Assembly: GCF_017565305.1 (NCBI RefSeq)
Contig: NZ_JAGEKP010000003.1
Span: 62,001-126,000 of the forward strand
Source: Leifsonia sp. TF02-11
Lineage (GTDB): Bacteria > Actinomycetota > Actinomycetes > Actinomycetales > Microbacteriaceae
Direction of reading: 5' to 3'
Length of the DNA: 64,000 bases
The first letter of the stretch is position 1. Every line of letters begins with the position of its first letter. Both the position numbers and the translations under genes were made by a program. The notes under the pieces were generated by a model, which did no database searches, was not told the origin of the DNA, and saw nothing but the letters and a program-made list of their open reading frames with translations. Shown here piece after piece: positions 43,582-57,859 of the stretch.

Positions 43582-44493
43582 TCAGTACTGCCACGGGAAC
43601 GGCGACCAGTCCGGCTCGCGCTTCTCGAGGAACGCGTCTCGCCCCTCGACCGCCTCATCGGTGCCGTAGGCCAGGCGCGTCGCTTCGCCCGCGAACACCT
43701 GCTGCCCCACGAGCCCGTCATCCACCGCGTTGAAAGCGAACTTGAGCATTCGGATCGCGGTCGGAGACTTGGTGAGGATCTCCTCCGCCCACTCCACGGC
43801 CGTCTCCTCCAGCTCGGCGTGGGGCACGACGGCGTTCACCGCGCCCCGTTCGTAAGCGCGCTGCGCGGAGTACTCCCGAGCCAGGAAGAAGACTTCGCGC
43901 CCGAACTTCTGCCCCACCTGCCGCGCGAAGTACGCGCTGCCGTAGCCGGCGTCGAACGACCCGACGTCGGCATCGGTCTGCTTGAACCGGCCGTGCTCCG
44001 CGCTCGCGATCGTGAGGTCGCAGACCACGTGGAGCGAGTGCCCTCCACCTGCGGCCCAGCCGGGCACGACCGCGATGACGACCTTGGGCATGAACCGGAT
44101 GAGCCGCTGCACTTCGAGGATGTGCAGGCGCCCGCTCCGCGCGCTGTCGATCCCGGAGGCCGTCTCACCGTCGGCGTACTTGTAGCCGTCGCGGCCGCGG
44201 ATGCGCTGGTCACCACCCGAACAGAAGGCCCAGCCGCCGTCTTTGGGGCTCGGCCCGTTGCCGGTGAGCAGGACCACACCGATGCGCGGGTTGGTCCGCG
44301 CGTCTTCGAGCGCGGCATAGAGCTCGTCGACCGTGTGCGGCCGGAACGCGTTGCGCACCTCCGGCCGGTTGAACGCGACGCGTGCGATCCTCCCGGTGAC
44401 GTCGTGGTGGTACGTGATGTCGGTGAGCGTCCCGAAACCCGGGACGTCCTTCCACACCGCGGGGTCGAAGAGCTCTGATACTGCCGAAGACAT
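43582..44493 (-). CDS. menB: 1,4-dihydroxy-2-naphthoyl-CoA synthase
   Basis: A 303-residue crotonase-fold enzyme. MenB-specific features are FCSGGDQRIRGRDGYKY, the oxyanion-hole region VPGWAAGGGHSLHVVCDLTIAS, the catalytic Asp/Tyr loop DADVGSFDAGYGSAYFARQVG and the C-terminal EKREPDWSPFPWQY. It closes the second ring of the naphthoquinone. ATG 44493 is preceded by TAGGCT six bases upstream (leaderless layout). Divergent from menC by 57 bp. Confidence 0.96.
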   Translation of the reverse strand: MSSAVSELFDPAVWKDVPGFGTLTDITYHHDVTGRIARVAFNRPEVRNAFRPHTVDELYAALEDARTNPRIGVVLLTGNGPSPKDGGWAFCSGGDQRIRGRDGYKYADGETASGIDSARSGRLHILEVQRLIRFMPKVVIAVVPGWAAGGGHSLHVVCDLTIASAEHGRFKQTDADVGSFDAGYGSAYFARQVGQKFGREVFFLAREYSAQRAYERGAVNAVVPHAELEETAVEWAEEILTKSPTAIRMLKFAFNAVDDGLVGQQVFAGEATRLAYGTDEAVEGRDAFLEKREPDWSPFPWQY

Positions 44494-44499
44494 GCCCCC

Positions 44500-44505
44500 A
44501 GCCTA
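44500..44505 (-). promoter_or_regulatory. -10 box of menB
   Basis: TAGGCT on the minus strand, separated by six bases from the menB ATG, in the 57-bp menB/menC divergent region. Confidence 0.5.
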
Positions 44506-44550
44506 CGATCGCGCCGATCCCGGCGGATGCTCGCGTGCCAAACTTGTGGA

Positions 44551-45543
44551 ATGCTGGCCCACCTCGACGAACTGTTAGGGACGGCGTGCGTCGTCCAGCT
44601 CCCGATGCGAACGCGGTTCCGCGGCATCACGCTCCGCGAGGCCGTCCTCTTCGAGGGGCCGGAGGGCTGGACCGAGTTCTCGCCGTTCGTCGAGTACGAC
44701 GACGAGGAGGCCTCCGCCTGGCTGCACGCCGCCATCGACTTCGGGTGGCGTGCCCAACCCACCCCGCTGCGGGAGCTGATCCCGGTCAACGCGACGGTCC
44801 CCGCCGTCGCCGCGGAGGCCGTGGCGACGGTTCTCGACCGCTACCCCGGCGCACGGACGGCGAAGGTCAAAGTCGCGGAGCCGGGACAGACGCTCGCCGA
44901 CGACGTCGCTCGCGTGCGTGCCGTCCGCGATCGGCTCGGGCCGGAGGGGCGCATCCGCATCGACGCGAACGCGCTGTGGAACGTGGACGAGGCCGAGCAC
45001 GCCATCCACGCGCTCGCCCCGTTCGACCTCGAGTACGTGGAGCAGCCGTGCGCGACCGTCGAGGAGCTCGCCGAGATCCGCGCCCGCACGCGCTACATGG
45101 ACATCCCCGTCGCCGCCGACGAGAGTGTGCGCAAGGCGAGCGACCCGCTCGCCGTGGCGCGTGCCGGAGCCGCCGATCTGCTCGTGATCAAGGCACAGCC
45201 GCTCGGCGGAGTGCACGCAGCGCTCCGGATCGTGGCCGAGGCGGGCCTTCCCGTCGTCGTCTCCAGCGCGCTGGACACCTCGATCGGGATCGCGATGGGC
45301 GCTCGCCTGGCAGCCGCGGTGTCGGAGCTCGACTTCGATTGCGGGCTCGGCACGGTGGCGATGTTCGAGGAGGATGTGGCGGTGGACCCGCTCGTTCCGG
45401 TGGAGGGGGCCATCCGTGTCGAGCGCCCGGAGGTCTCGGCCACGCAGCTCGGTCGGCTCAGTGCGCCGGCAGACCGCCGCGACTGGTGGCTCGAGCGCGT
45501 CCGTCGCTGTTACCGGCTGGTGGAGCGAGCGACAGCGCTCTGA
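44551..45543 (+). CDS. menC: o-Succinylbenzoate synthase
   Basis: A 330-residue enolase-superfamily member of the OSBS group. Catalytic residues: KVKVAEPG (KxK), metal ligands in IDANALWN, EYVEQPCA and AADESV, and the second-base lysine in LLVIKAQPLGGV. It dehydrates SHCHC to o-succinylbenzoate. ATG 44551 is the chosen start; the frame opens at 44527 without family residues. Divergent from menB and convergent with the HAD-IIA gene. With MenA, B, D and E the window lacks only MenF, MenH and the methyltransferase. Confidence 0.94.
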   Translation: MLAHLDELLGTACVVQLPMRTRFRGITLREAVLFEGPEGWTEFSPFVEYDDEEASAWLHAAIDFGWRAQPTPLRELIPVNATVPAVAAEAVATVLDRYPGARTAKVKVAEPGQTLADDVARVRAVRDRLGPEGRIRIDANALWNVDEAEHAIHALAPFDLEYVEQPCATVEELAEIRARTRYMDIPVAADESVRKASDPLAVARAGAADLLVIKAQPLGGVHAALRIVAEAGLPVVVSSALDTSIGIAMGARLAAAVSELDFDCGLGTVAMFEEDVAVDPLVPVEGAIRVERPEVSATQLGRLSAPADRRDWWLERVRRCYRLVERATAL

Positions 45544-45564
45544 CCCCCGCCCACATCTGGCCGG

Positions 45565-46584
45565 TCAGGCGTAGAGGCGCTCCGGAACCTCGAGTCCGTA
45601 GATCGCGCGTCCCGAGTCCCAGATCGCCGCGCACGCGGCTCTGAGCAGGTCGAGCTCATCGACGCCCTCGTCGAGGATGCGGACGTCGTTGCCTTCGATC
45701 GCGACCGTCGACTTCCCGACCGTCACTGCGCCGTTGCGCGCAGTCTTCGCCTCGGGGTACGGCTCGCCGAGTCCGCGAAGGTCGCGCAGGATGTAGGTCG
45801 GTCGCGAGTCGGCGTCGGCGGCGAGGAGCTGCTTCGCGCGGTCGATCCCGGTCAGCACGAGCACGGAGTCGATTCCCGCCCGGTTCGCACCGAGGATGTC
45901 GGTATCGAGTCGGTCGCCGATGAACAGGGGCTTGGTCGCGTGGAATCGGGCGATGGCCTCGTGGAAGATCGCCACCTCCGGCTTGCCCGCCACCAGCGGA
46001 AGCCGACCTGCCGCGGTGTGCACCGCCGACACGAGCGTGCCGTTGCCTGGCGCGATGCCGCGCGCGACGGGGATCGTCCAGTCGGTGTTCGTCGCGATCC
46101 AGGGACGTTCGCTGTCGCTGCGTCCCTGCAAAGCGAACGCCGCTTCGGCCAGCTGCGCCCAGCCGACCTCCGGCGCGAAGCCCTGGATCACCGCGGCCGG
46201 GTCGTCGTCGGCTGAGCGAGTGACGGCGAACCCACCCTTCTGCACCTCGTCGACCAGGCCGTCGCCGCCGACGACGAGGATCGTCGATCCCGCCGGCACG
46301 TGCTCGCTCAGCAGCCGGACCGCTGCCTGCGGCGAGGTCACGACGTCGCGCGGCTCGACGTGGAGGCCGAGGTCGCTCAGGTGGGCGGCGACGGATGCGT
46401 CGGTCCGAGAGGCGTTGTTGGTGATGTAACCGACACGAGTAGTTTCGGCGACACCGTTCAGGCTCTCGACCGCGTGCGGGATCGCATTCGGCCCGGCGTA
46501 GACCACGCCGTCGAGATCGGCCAGCACGAGGTCGACGCCGGTCAGCGGCGTCGCGGCCTCACTCGTCCGTCGAAACAGCGCCAT
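45565..46584 (-). CDS. HAD-IIA family hydrolase (NagD-like)
   Basis: A 339-residue phosphatase: nucleophile motif VLADLDGVVYAG (DxD), YITNNASRTD (motif II), GKPEVAIFHEAIARF and GDRLDTDILGANRAGIDSVLVLTG (motifs III-IV), with the C2b cap typical of NagD/4-nitrophenylphosphatase-like proteins. It probably dephosphorylates a small metabolite. ATG 46584 overlaps the end of the upstream RG-rich gene by 26 bp, so the two are coupled. Convergent with menC. Confidence 0.9.
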   Translation of the reverse strand: MALFRRTSEAATPLTGVDLVLADLDGVVYAGPNAIPHAVESLNGVAETTRVGYITNNASRTDASVAAHLSDLGLHVEPRDVVTSPQAAVRLLSEHVPAGSTILVVGGDGLVDEVQKGGFAVTRSADDDPAAVIQGFAPEVGWAQLAEAAFALQGRSDSERPWIATNTDWTIPVARGIAPGNGTLVSAVHTAAGRLPLVAGKPEVAIFHEAIARFHATKPLFIGDRLDTDILGANRAGIDSVLVLTGIDRAKQLLAADADSRPTYILRDLRGLGEPYPEAKTARNGAVTVGKSTVAIEGNDVRILDEGVDELDLLRAACAAIWDSGRAIYGLEVPERLYA

Positions 46585-48322
46585 CGTCCGGCTCACCCTC
46601 CAGGTCTAAGTCGTCGCCGGCCTCCGGCTCACCTTCCAGGACGACGTCCTCACCGGCGTCCAGCTCACCCTCCAGGACGACGTCCTCACCGGCGTCCAGC
46701 TCACCCTCCAGGACGACGTCCTCACCGGCGTCCAGCTCACCCTCGAGTTCGAAGTCCTCCTCGATGACGTGGATAGTCTCGAGCTCTGCGTCCGCGTGCG
46801 CCTCCTCGAGAGCGAGCTCGGCCCGCTCCGCGCGCTCGCGCCAGATTGCCGCGTCGGCGTCGCGCCCGAGGGCCTCGAGCACTTCCGCGTAGGCGTGGAA
46901 CAGGTCGGGGCTCCAGCTGAACGCACGATTCGGGTCGAGCTGCGGGATCTCCAGCTCGGCAAGCGCCGCTTCATCCTGGCCGAGGTCGAGGCGAGCACCG
47001 GACATGGCGATCGCCAGCGACACCTGCACGTCGTTCGGCAGGCTCGCCCGGTCGACGGATCGCCCGAGCTCGAGCGCACGGTCGGGTCGGCCGACGCCGC
47101 GCTCGCTGTCGACCATGAGAGCGATCTGATCGTTGGACCCGGTGATCCGACGGTAGGTGCGCAGTTCACGCAGGGCCAGCGCGAAGTCGCCGGTCGCGTA
47201 GGCCGTGATCGCGAGCGTCTCTCGGACGACACCGATCCGGCCGGCCCGACGGGAGGCCGACAGCGCGTGACGGTGCGCCAGCTCAGGATCCGTGTCGATG
47301 AGCCGAGAGGCCATGACCAGGTGCTGTGCGACCCACTCCGCGTTGTCCTTGCTCAGCGTCTTGAGCTCGATGCGCGCTTCCTTTGCGAGGTCGCGGGCCT
47401 CGACATCTGCGGGGAGGTCGGGGTCGTCATGCCGCGGACGAACCGACCGCAACTCACGAGCGCGCTTCTCTTCTTCGGTCAGCTCGTACTGGTGGTCGCG
47501 GGCATCCCGGTCACCGCGGGCAGGCCGGCCGCCCTTGGTCCAGAGCTTGTCGTCGGAGCGCCCCGCGCCGGATCGCCCGCCGCCGGAACGCGGACCTCCC
47601 GAACGTCCGTCGCGCCCGTCGGATCGCCCGCCGTATCCGCCGCCGGCGCTGGGCTTCCTGTTCGAATCCCACGATCCGCCCTGACGCGGCGCTCCATCAC
47701 GCTGCGGCCGATCACCGCGCGGAGCACCATCTCGCTGTGACCGATCACCGCGCGGGGCACTATCACGCTGCGACCGGTAGTCGCGCTGGCCGCCGCGTGC
47801 GTCGCCACCGTCACGACCGTAGCGACCGCCGCCACTCTGACCATCGCGGCGGTTCTGGCTACCACCAGACTGGCCATCGCGACGATACTGACCACCGCTC
47901 TGACCGTCGCGGCTGTACTGTCCGCCGCGGCCACCGGATCCGGCGCCGCCGCGCTGACCATCGCGGTTCCAGTTGCCGTCCCGCTGTCGGTCCCGATCGC
48001 CGGAACGTGCCGGCGATCCCGAGCGAGAAGGCCCGCCCGTGCTGTTCCGTCGCGGGGAACCGTCGCCCGCCTGGGAACGCCCACGTCCCTGTGCAGATGA
48101 GTCGCGGCGCGGACCGCCTTCGGACGAGCCGCCCCGGCCGGCGCCGCCGCGGTTAGTGGACCCGCCGCGATCGTACGAGCGACCGCCGCTCTGCGAACGG
48201 CCACCGTTCTGCGAACGGCCTCCGCTGGAGGAGTCGTCGCGTCGTCCCCGACCAGTCCCGCGGCCGCGGTCGTCGCCGCGGGACGCGGATGTCCGGTCGT
48301 CGTCTGCCGGTGTATCGCTCAC
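46559..48322 (-). CDS. RG-rich disordered / TPR-like protein with acidic C-terminal repeats
   Basis: A 587-residue protein with three parts. Residues 1 to about 285 are an extremely low-complexity Arg/Gly/Ser/Asp/Gln tract with repeated GGR, RDG and DGQSGG units, resembling RNA-binding RGG domains. Residues about 290-500 form TPR-like helices (ELTEEEKRARELRSVRPRHDDPDLP, HALSASRRAGRIGVVRETLAITAYATGDFALALRELRTYRRI). The C-terminus holds three identical GELDAGEDVVLE repeats and is acidic. No enzyme motif is visible. It is located between the rRNA operon and the HAD gene. I suggest an RNA- or ribosome-associated role, which is inference only. Confidence 0.8.
   Translation of the reverse strand: MSDTPADDDRTSASRGDDRGRGTGRGRRDDSSSGGRSQNGGRSQSGGRSYDRGGSTNRGGAGRGGSSEGGPRRDSSAQGRGRSQAGDGSPRRNSTGGPSRSGSPARSGDRDRQRDGNWNRDGQRGGAGSGGRGGQYSRDGQSGGQYRRDGQSGGSQNRRDGQSGGGRYGRDGGDARGGQRDYRSQRDSAPRGDRSQRDGAPRGDRPQRDGAPRQGGSWDSNRKPSAGGGYGGRSDGRDGRSGGPRSGGGRSGAGRSDDKLWTKGGRPARGDRDARDHQYELTEEEKRARELRSVRPRHDDPDLPADVEARDLAKEARIELKTLSKDNAEWVAQHLVMASRLIDTDPELAHRHALSASRRAGRIGVVRETLAITAYATGDFALALRELRTYRRITGSNDQIALMVDSERGVGRPDRALELGRSVDRASLPNDVQVSLAIAMSGARLDLGQDEAALAELEIPQLDPNRAFSWSPDLFHAYAEVLEALGRDADAAIWRERAERAELALEEAHADAELETIHVIEEDFELEGELDAGEDVVLEGELDAGEDVVLEGELDAGEDVVLEGEPEAGDDLDLEGEPDDGAVSTDE
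46636..46743 (-). repeat. Three in-frame 36-bp direct repeats
   Basis: A 36-bp unit beginning CCAGGACGACGTCCTCACCG is repeated without change at 46636, 46672 and 46708. It is a multiple of three and encodes the acidic 12-residue unit of the RG-rich protein. Copy number could vary by slippage. Confidence 0.9.
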
Positions 48323-48416
48323 GACTTCTCCCTGTCGAGGTGGCGGGTCTCAGCCCAGCCTAGGTGCGTGGATCGCGCAAGGAACCGCTCGCGCGAAATT
48401 GTCCTGTTAACGCGAA

Positions 48417-48442
48417 ATGGCCACCCATCACTGGGTGGCCAT
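48417..48442 (-). terminator. Terminator of the rRNA operon
   Basis: Arms ATGGCCACCCA (48417-48427) and TGGGTGGCCAT (48432-48442) form an 11-bp stem with a 4-base loop just beyond the 5S 3' end, followed on the minus strand by a short T run (TTTCG). Confidence 0.85.
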
Positions 48443-48453
48443 CTCACAAAGAA

Positions 48454-48572
48454 GTCCGGCGGTGTCCTACTCTCCCACAGGGTCCCCCCTGCAGTACCAT
48501 CGGCGCAGAGAGTCTTAGCTTCCGGGTTCGGAATGTAACCGGGCGTTTCCCTCTCGCTATGGCCGCCGAAAC
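48454..48572 (-). rRNA. rrf: 5S ribosomal RNA
   Basis: On the minus strand it begins GTTTCGGCGGCCATAGCGAG and ends with the complementary CACCGCCGGACTTC. Internal conserved parts (CCCGGTTACATTCCGAACCC, GGTACTGCAGGGGGACCCTG) fit bacterial 5S. Ends are estimated to within a few bases. Confidence 0.95.
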
Positions 48573-48709
48573 ACTATTGATGTATCAAAGTGAACGATCA
48601 AGCTTCGCTTGAATCAGTTCTCGACCGTACATCGAGAACCACATAGTGGACGCGTGCAATCTCATGGCCCCTCATACCAGCCTTACAACAGTATGAGAGT
48701 GGTGATTAT

Positions 48710-53753
<5,044 letters not shown>

Positions 53754-54022
53754 AATGTTTAGCTCCAAGACGCAAGCGTCTGGAAACATAGTGCAGGATC
53801 GGAGAGGAATATCTCTTCTCCTGCGAGTTTGTCTTGACTAAATTCGAATGTCTGACATTCGTTATCTAATCCAAAGGAATCTCTTGCATCGACTTCCAGA
53901 CCGAGATCTTTTGGTCAATGCCGAGGTTTTTGGCATTTGACATTGTGCACGCTGTTGAGTTCTCAAGGATCGGACGCTCTCACCTTCAACCCTCTCGGGC
54001 TTCTCTGTGAGGCAACTTCTCT
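53754..54022 (-). other. rRNA operon leader
   Basis: About 270 bp of transcribed leader without a gene. It includes CCTTGAGAACTCAACA (53953-53968, minus strand), a boxA-like antitermination/processing element, and a hairpin pairing GTCAATGCC with GGCATTTGAC (53914-53941). The AT content is above the window average, as in other rrn leaders. Confidence 0.75.
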
Positions 54023-54050
54023 ACCTTACCACTCTCAGTCAGTTTGTCAA
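54023..54050 (-). promoter_or_regulatory. rRNA operon promoter
   Basis: Minus strand TTGACA (54045-54050), 16-bp spacer, TAAGGT (54023-54028). The -35 box is the perfect consensus, as expected for a strong rrn promoter. The gene-free stretch 54051-54370 upstream holds AT-richer sequence and no open frame that I trust. Confidence 0.8.
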
Positions 54051-54370
54051 GTTGGCCGTTTCGCGCTCTTTCGTTCATCCATCGTGGGATACATCCGATT
54101 TGCACGAACCGAACCGGTCAGACCTGCTCAGTGAGTGGGGTGTTAATCCTAAGCGCAGCAAAGCAACTCTTTCAAGTTGAGATTTGCCGCTAGGCTAAGG
54201 ATTCGGTCCCGCTTGAGGCCGGGGAGCTCTTCCGCTCTCCCGCACCTTTGGGGTGACAAGTAAGTACTTTACGCAGGCCTCCGGAACGTCGCAAATCCCG
54301 CTGACATCCCGGGCGTGTCGCACCACCTCTTCCGCGTGATTCCGCGGAAGTCGGGCCCGAAGACGCAGAA

Positions 54371-54399
54371 ACGCGGCCGCCCGAGAGGGGCGGCCGCGT
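54371..54399 (-). terminator. Terminator of the cytochrome c biogenesis operon
   Basis: Arms ACGCGGCCGCCC (54371-54382) and GGGCGGCCGCGT (54388-54399) form a 12-bp GC stem with a 5-base loop, 22 bp after the ccsB stop, followed on the minus strand by TTTCTG. Confidence 0.85.
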
Positions 54400-54421
54400 C
54401 TGAGAACGGATGCGGATCGGG

Positions 54422-55501
54422 TCAGGATCCCAGACCCGAGTAGGCGTGCAGTCCGTGGAAGAACACGTTGACGATGCCGAAGTTGAACAGCACAGCGGCG
54501 AAGCCGATGATCGCGAGCCACGCGGAACGCGATCCGCGCCAGCCGCGGGTCGCCCGCGCGTGGATGTAGCCGGCGTAGATCACCCAGATGATGAACGTCC
54601 AGACTTCCTTCGTGTCCCAACCCCAGTAACGACCCCACGCCTTCTCGGCCCAGATGGCTCCGGCGATGAGTGTGAACGTCCAGGCGATGAAGCCGACGAT
54701 GTTGATCCGGTACGCGAGGTTCTCGAGCGCGACCGCGCTCGGGAGGGTCTCCAGGAACCGGAACTGCTGCGGACGCGACTCCGCCACCTGCCGCTCGCGG
54801 CGGTACTGCAGCAGCTGCAATCCCGACAACGCGAACCCGAGGGCGAAGAACGCCGTGCCCAGCACGGCGACGATGATGTGGATGACCAACCAGTACGACT
54901 GGAGCGCCGGCTGCAGCGGGACGACCGGAACGTAGTAGCGCAGCAGTGCGACGCCCTGGAGCACGAGCACCAGACCGACGATGAACGTGCCGAGGTATTT
55001 GACGTCCCACTTGAGATTGACGACCAGGAAGACGCCGATGATGACCAGTGTTCCGGTCATCGAGAACTCCCACATATTCGCCCACGGCACCCGGTCGGCG
55101 GCGATGCCGCGGAACAGCGTGGCGACGAGGTGGGCGACGAAGCCGACGATGGTGAGCCCGAACGCCCAGCGGATGGACGTCGACGACGTGTCGCCGTTCA
55201 TCACGTCGTCCTCGACGCGGGAGCTGATCCGCGACGACAGCCTCCCCAGCGCGGACGACGCCTGGGGCGACGCCGGCGGGGCCGAGCCGCCCGCTGCGGT
55301 GAGTGTGGTCGTCGATGCTCCGACGGGCGCGGCGACTTCGGCGCGCCTGGCGACGGCACTGGGTACCACGGCGGCCTCGTCGGCCGTCGCCCTCGCCCCG
55401 CGCCGGGCGAGATCGAGGGCGAACGCGATGAAGGCCGCGGCGTAGAACCCCATCGCCACGTAGATGAAGACCGTGGACAGCTGGGACAGGGTATCGGTCA
55501 C
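54422..55501 (-). CDS. ccsB: c-type cytochrome biogenesis protein CcsB
   Basis: A 359-residue membrane protein of the system II heme lyase. The tryptophan-rich WWD-type motif WGRYWGWDTKEVW and flanking helices with conserved histidines (GFVAHL, LVIHIIVAVLG, FFHGLHAYSG) are present. The first helix is separated from the rest by about 80 residues of Ala/Ser-rich cytoplasmic loop. With ResB it exports heme and joins it to apocytochrome c. Last gene of the operon, 9 bp after resB. Confidence 0.95.
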   Translation of the reverse strand: MTDTLSQLSTVFIYVAMGFYAAAFIAFALDLARRGARATADEAAVVPSAVARRAEVAAPVGASTTTLTAAGGSAPPASPQASSALGRLSSRISSRVEDDVMNGDTSSTSIRWAFGLTIVGFVAHLVATLFRGIAADRVPWANMWEFSMTGTLVIIGVFLVVNLKWDVKYLGTFIVGLVLVLQGVALLRYYVPVVPLQPALQSYWLVIHIIVAVLGTAFFALGFALSGLQLLQYRRERQVAESRPQQFRFLETLPSAVALENLAYRINIVGFIAWTFTLIAGAIWAEKAWGRYWGWDTKEVWTFIIWVIYAGYIHARATRGWRGSRSAWLAIIGFAAVLFNFGIVNVFFHGLHAYSGLGS

Positions 55502-55510
55502 GATAAGACT

Positions 55511-57136
55511 CTAATTCGTCGGTTGTCGGGTGAGGAGGGCGGTGTGCTCGTCCGCGACGGCGGAGACGGCGGCAAGCAGGTTGGGGTCCTCGCCTCGTGC
55601 GAGGCCAGCGTACTCCAGCGTCAGTGATCCGTCCGGGTTCTCGACGGCCTTCACCCAGATGCGCCTGCGCGGGACGAACAAGGCGATGAGCAGTCCGCCG
55701 AAGATGGCCACGGCGAAGATCAGGACCCAGATCTGGGCGGGGTCGTGGTGCACGTCGAGCGACGCATAGCGTTTGACGTCGCCGAGCGAGATGGTGCCGA
55801 GACCGTTCGGGAGCTCGACGGTCTGCCCCGGCTTCAACTGGAGCGCCTTGGTCTTCGTTCCTGCGCCGGCGAGCTGGGTCATCTTGTCGGTGTTGAGGCT
55901 GTAGACCGACTGCGGCACGCCGCTGTCGACACCAAGGTCTCCCGCGTAGACGTTGAGGCTCAAAAGCGGGTCGTCCAGCCCGGGGAACGTCGACGTCAGG
56001 GCTCCCGCGGCCGTCTGGCTCTTGCCGACCGTTGGATAGAAGAAGCCGACCATCCCGACCTGCTCGCGCAGTCCGTCGGGGATCTTCACCCAGCCGAGCG
56101 ACGTGAGCCGCGCGTCCTGCGCGATGAACGGAACGGAGTCGCTGAAGACGACTTTGCCCTCCGGGTCTTTCACCGTGATCGTCGGTGCGTACCCATTGCC
56201 GAGGAGATAGACGTTGGTGCCGCCGATCGCGAGCGGGTCGTTGACCTTGATGGTCGCAGAACCCGAGGTGTCTCCCGGCCCGGTGGTCGTCACCTTGGCG
56301 GTGTAGTCGAGCGGCGTGCCGACGGCGTTCTGATTCTTGGTCTCGTAGGCGACGTCGAGGCTGTCGACCCTGATCGAGAACGGCTCGAGCGAGCCGTCGG
56401 AGAAGAACCGGCCGGGGTTGAACGAGTTGTACGAAGGGAGGCTGTTCACGAAGCTCTGTCCGACGACCACGACCTTCTGTCCGGTGTAGCCGAAGCCTCC
56501 CCCGATGCCGACGGCGACCAGAACGCCGAGGAGCGCGATGTGGAACACCAGGTTGCCGGTCTCGCGCAGGTAGCCGCGCTCGGCCGAGACCGACGTGGAC
56601 CGCGCGTCCTGATAGAGAGCGACGCGATAGCGCGAGCGACGGAGGATGTCGCGGGCGGACTCGATCGGGTTCGGCGCGTCGTCGCGCAGCTCGGCGGGCA
56701 GGATCCGCGACTGGAAGCCCGACATCCTGGTCAGTCGGACCGGCGTCTTGGGCGGCCGCGCCCGGAGCGCCTTGGCGTGGTGCGCTGTGCGCGGGATGAT
56801 GCAGCCGATCAGCGAGGCGAACAGCAGCAGATAGATGGCCGAGAACCAGAACGACGTGTAGACGTCGAACAGCTGGAACTTGTCGAGCACCGGAGCAAGT
56901 TGCGGATTGTCGTTGAAGTATTTGGTGACACCGCTGGGGTCGGCTCCGCGCTGCGGGAAGAGCGAGCCCGGGACGGCCGCGATCGCGAGCAGCAGCAGCA
57001 GGAACAGCGCCGTCTTCATGCTCGTGAGCTGGCGCCAGGCCCAACGCAGCCAGCCGAGCGGCCCGAGCTTGGGCTGGGCGACGTCCGGGTCTTCGCGCGG
57101 CGGCGCGGAGTCGATGTGATCAGAGGGCCGGGACAA
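55511..57136 (-). CDS. resB: Cytochrome c biogenesis protein ResB
   Basis: A 541-residue ResB/Ccs1 protein: a basic N-terminus, three early membrane helices (ALFLLLLLAIAAVPGSLFPQ, FWFSAIYLLLFASLIGCIIPR, LVFHIALLGVLVAVGIGGGFGYTG), a large extracytoplasmic domain, and a last helix (IWVLIFAVAIFGGLLIALFVPRRRIWV). The N-terminal GSLFPQR and CIIPR-T segments are typical. Partner of CcsB in heme ligation. Its start overlaps the ccdA stop by 17 bp. Confidence 0.95.
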   Translation of the reverse strand: MSRPSDHIDSAPPREDPDVAQPKLGPLGWLRWAWRQLTSMKTALFLLLLLAIAAVPGSLFPQRGADPSGVTKYFNDNPQLAPVLDKFQLFDVYTSFWFSAIYLLLFASLIGCIIPRTAHHAKALRARPPKTPVRLTRMSGFQSRILPAELRDDAPNPIESARDILRRSRYRVALYQDARSTSVSAERGYLRETGNLVFHIALLGVLVAVGIGGGFGYTGQKVVVVGQSFVNSLPSYNSFNPGRFFSDGSLEPFSIRVDSLDVAYETKNQNAVGTPLDYTAKVTTTGPGDTSGSATIKVNDPLAIGGTNVYLLGNGYAPTITVKDPEGKVVFSDSVPFIAQDARLTSLGWVKIPDGLREQVGMVGFFYPTVGKSQTAAGALTSTFPGLDDPLLSLNVYAGDLGVDSGVPQSVYSLNTDKMTQLAGAGTKTKALQLKPGQTVELPNGLGTISLGDVKRYASLDVHHDPAQIWVLIFAVAIFGGLLIALFVPRRRIWVKAVENPDGSLTLEYAGLARGEDPNLLAAVSAVADEHTALLTRQPTN

Positions 57137-57857
57137 AGCCGGAGATCACCCCCAGGAACTGGGACATGATGGCGGTCCAGAGACCGGTCGCCATCAGGAT
57201 GCCGATGACCACGAGCAGTGCGCCTCCGATGATGTTGATGACGCGGATGTGCCGCTTGAGGAACGCCACGGAGCCGGCGACCCAGTCGAAGCCGAGCGCG
57301 ACGAGCAGGAACGGGATGCCGAGGCCGATGCAGTAGAACAGCCCCAGCAGGGCTCCGCGCCACGGAGAACCGCTGCCGACGCTCAACGCGCTGATCGCGG
57401 CGAGGGTCGGGCCGATGCACGGCGTCCAGCCGAGGCCGAAGACGATGCCGAGGAGCGGCGCTCCGATGAGTCCGGTCGCCGGCCGCCAGGTCGGCTTGAT
57501 CGTGCGCTGGAGGAACGAGAACTGGCCGATGAACACGAGCCCCATCAGGATGACGAGCACCCCGAGCACCCGGATGACCACCTCCTGCCAGCGCACCAGC
57601 CAGAGCCCCAGCGCGCCGAAGGCCGCCCCATAGGCCACGAAGACCACGGCGAAGCCGAGGACGAAGAGGGCGACACCGAGGAGCACGCGGCTGCGGTCGC
57701 GCTTGGCGCCCGGGTCGCTCATCCCGCCGACGTACGCCAGATATCCCGGCACGAGCGGCAGCACGCACGGCGACGCGAACGACACCAGCCCCGCGAGGAG
57801 GGCGATGGGAAGCGCGAGGAGGAGCTGTCCGCTGAAGACGATCTGACCGACGTCCAC
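57120..57857 (-). CDS. ccdA: Cytochrome c biogenesis protein CcdA
   Basis: A 245-residue six-helix DsbD-like thiol reductant transporter. The two redox cysteines are in SFASPCVLPLVPGYLAYVGG and GWTPCIGPTLAAI. It carries electrons from cytosolic thioredoxin across the membrane to the lipoprotein thioredoxin encoded just upstream, keeping apocytochrome c cysteines reduced. It starts 2 bp after that gene and overlaps resB. Confidence 0.95.
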   Translation of the reverse strand: MDVGQIVFSGQLLLALPIALLAGLVSFASPCVLPLVPGYLAYVGGMSDPGAKRDRSRVLLGVALFVLGFAVVFVAYGAAFGALGLWLVRWQEVVIRVLGVLVILMGLVFIGQFSFLQRTIKPTWRPATGLIGAPLLGIVFGLGWTPCIGPTLAAISALSVGSGSPWRGALLGLFYCIGLGIPFLLVALGFDWVAGSVAFLKRHIRVINIIGGALLVVIGILMATGLWTAIMSQFLGVISGFVPAL

Positions 57858-57859
57858 GG

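Noticed and set aside
46636-46743. Regular 36-bp repeats as a possible CRISPR array
   Set aside because: The copies are contiguous without spacers and remain in frame within a coding region.
54195-57044. A 949-codon minus-strand frame through ccsB and resB
   Set aside because: It is out of phase with both genes, His/Arg-rich and without membrane segments.
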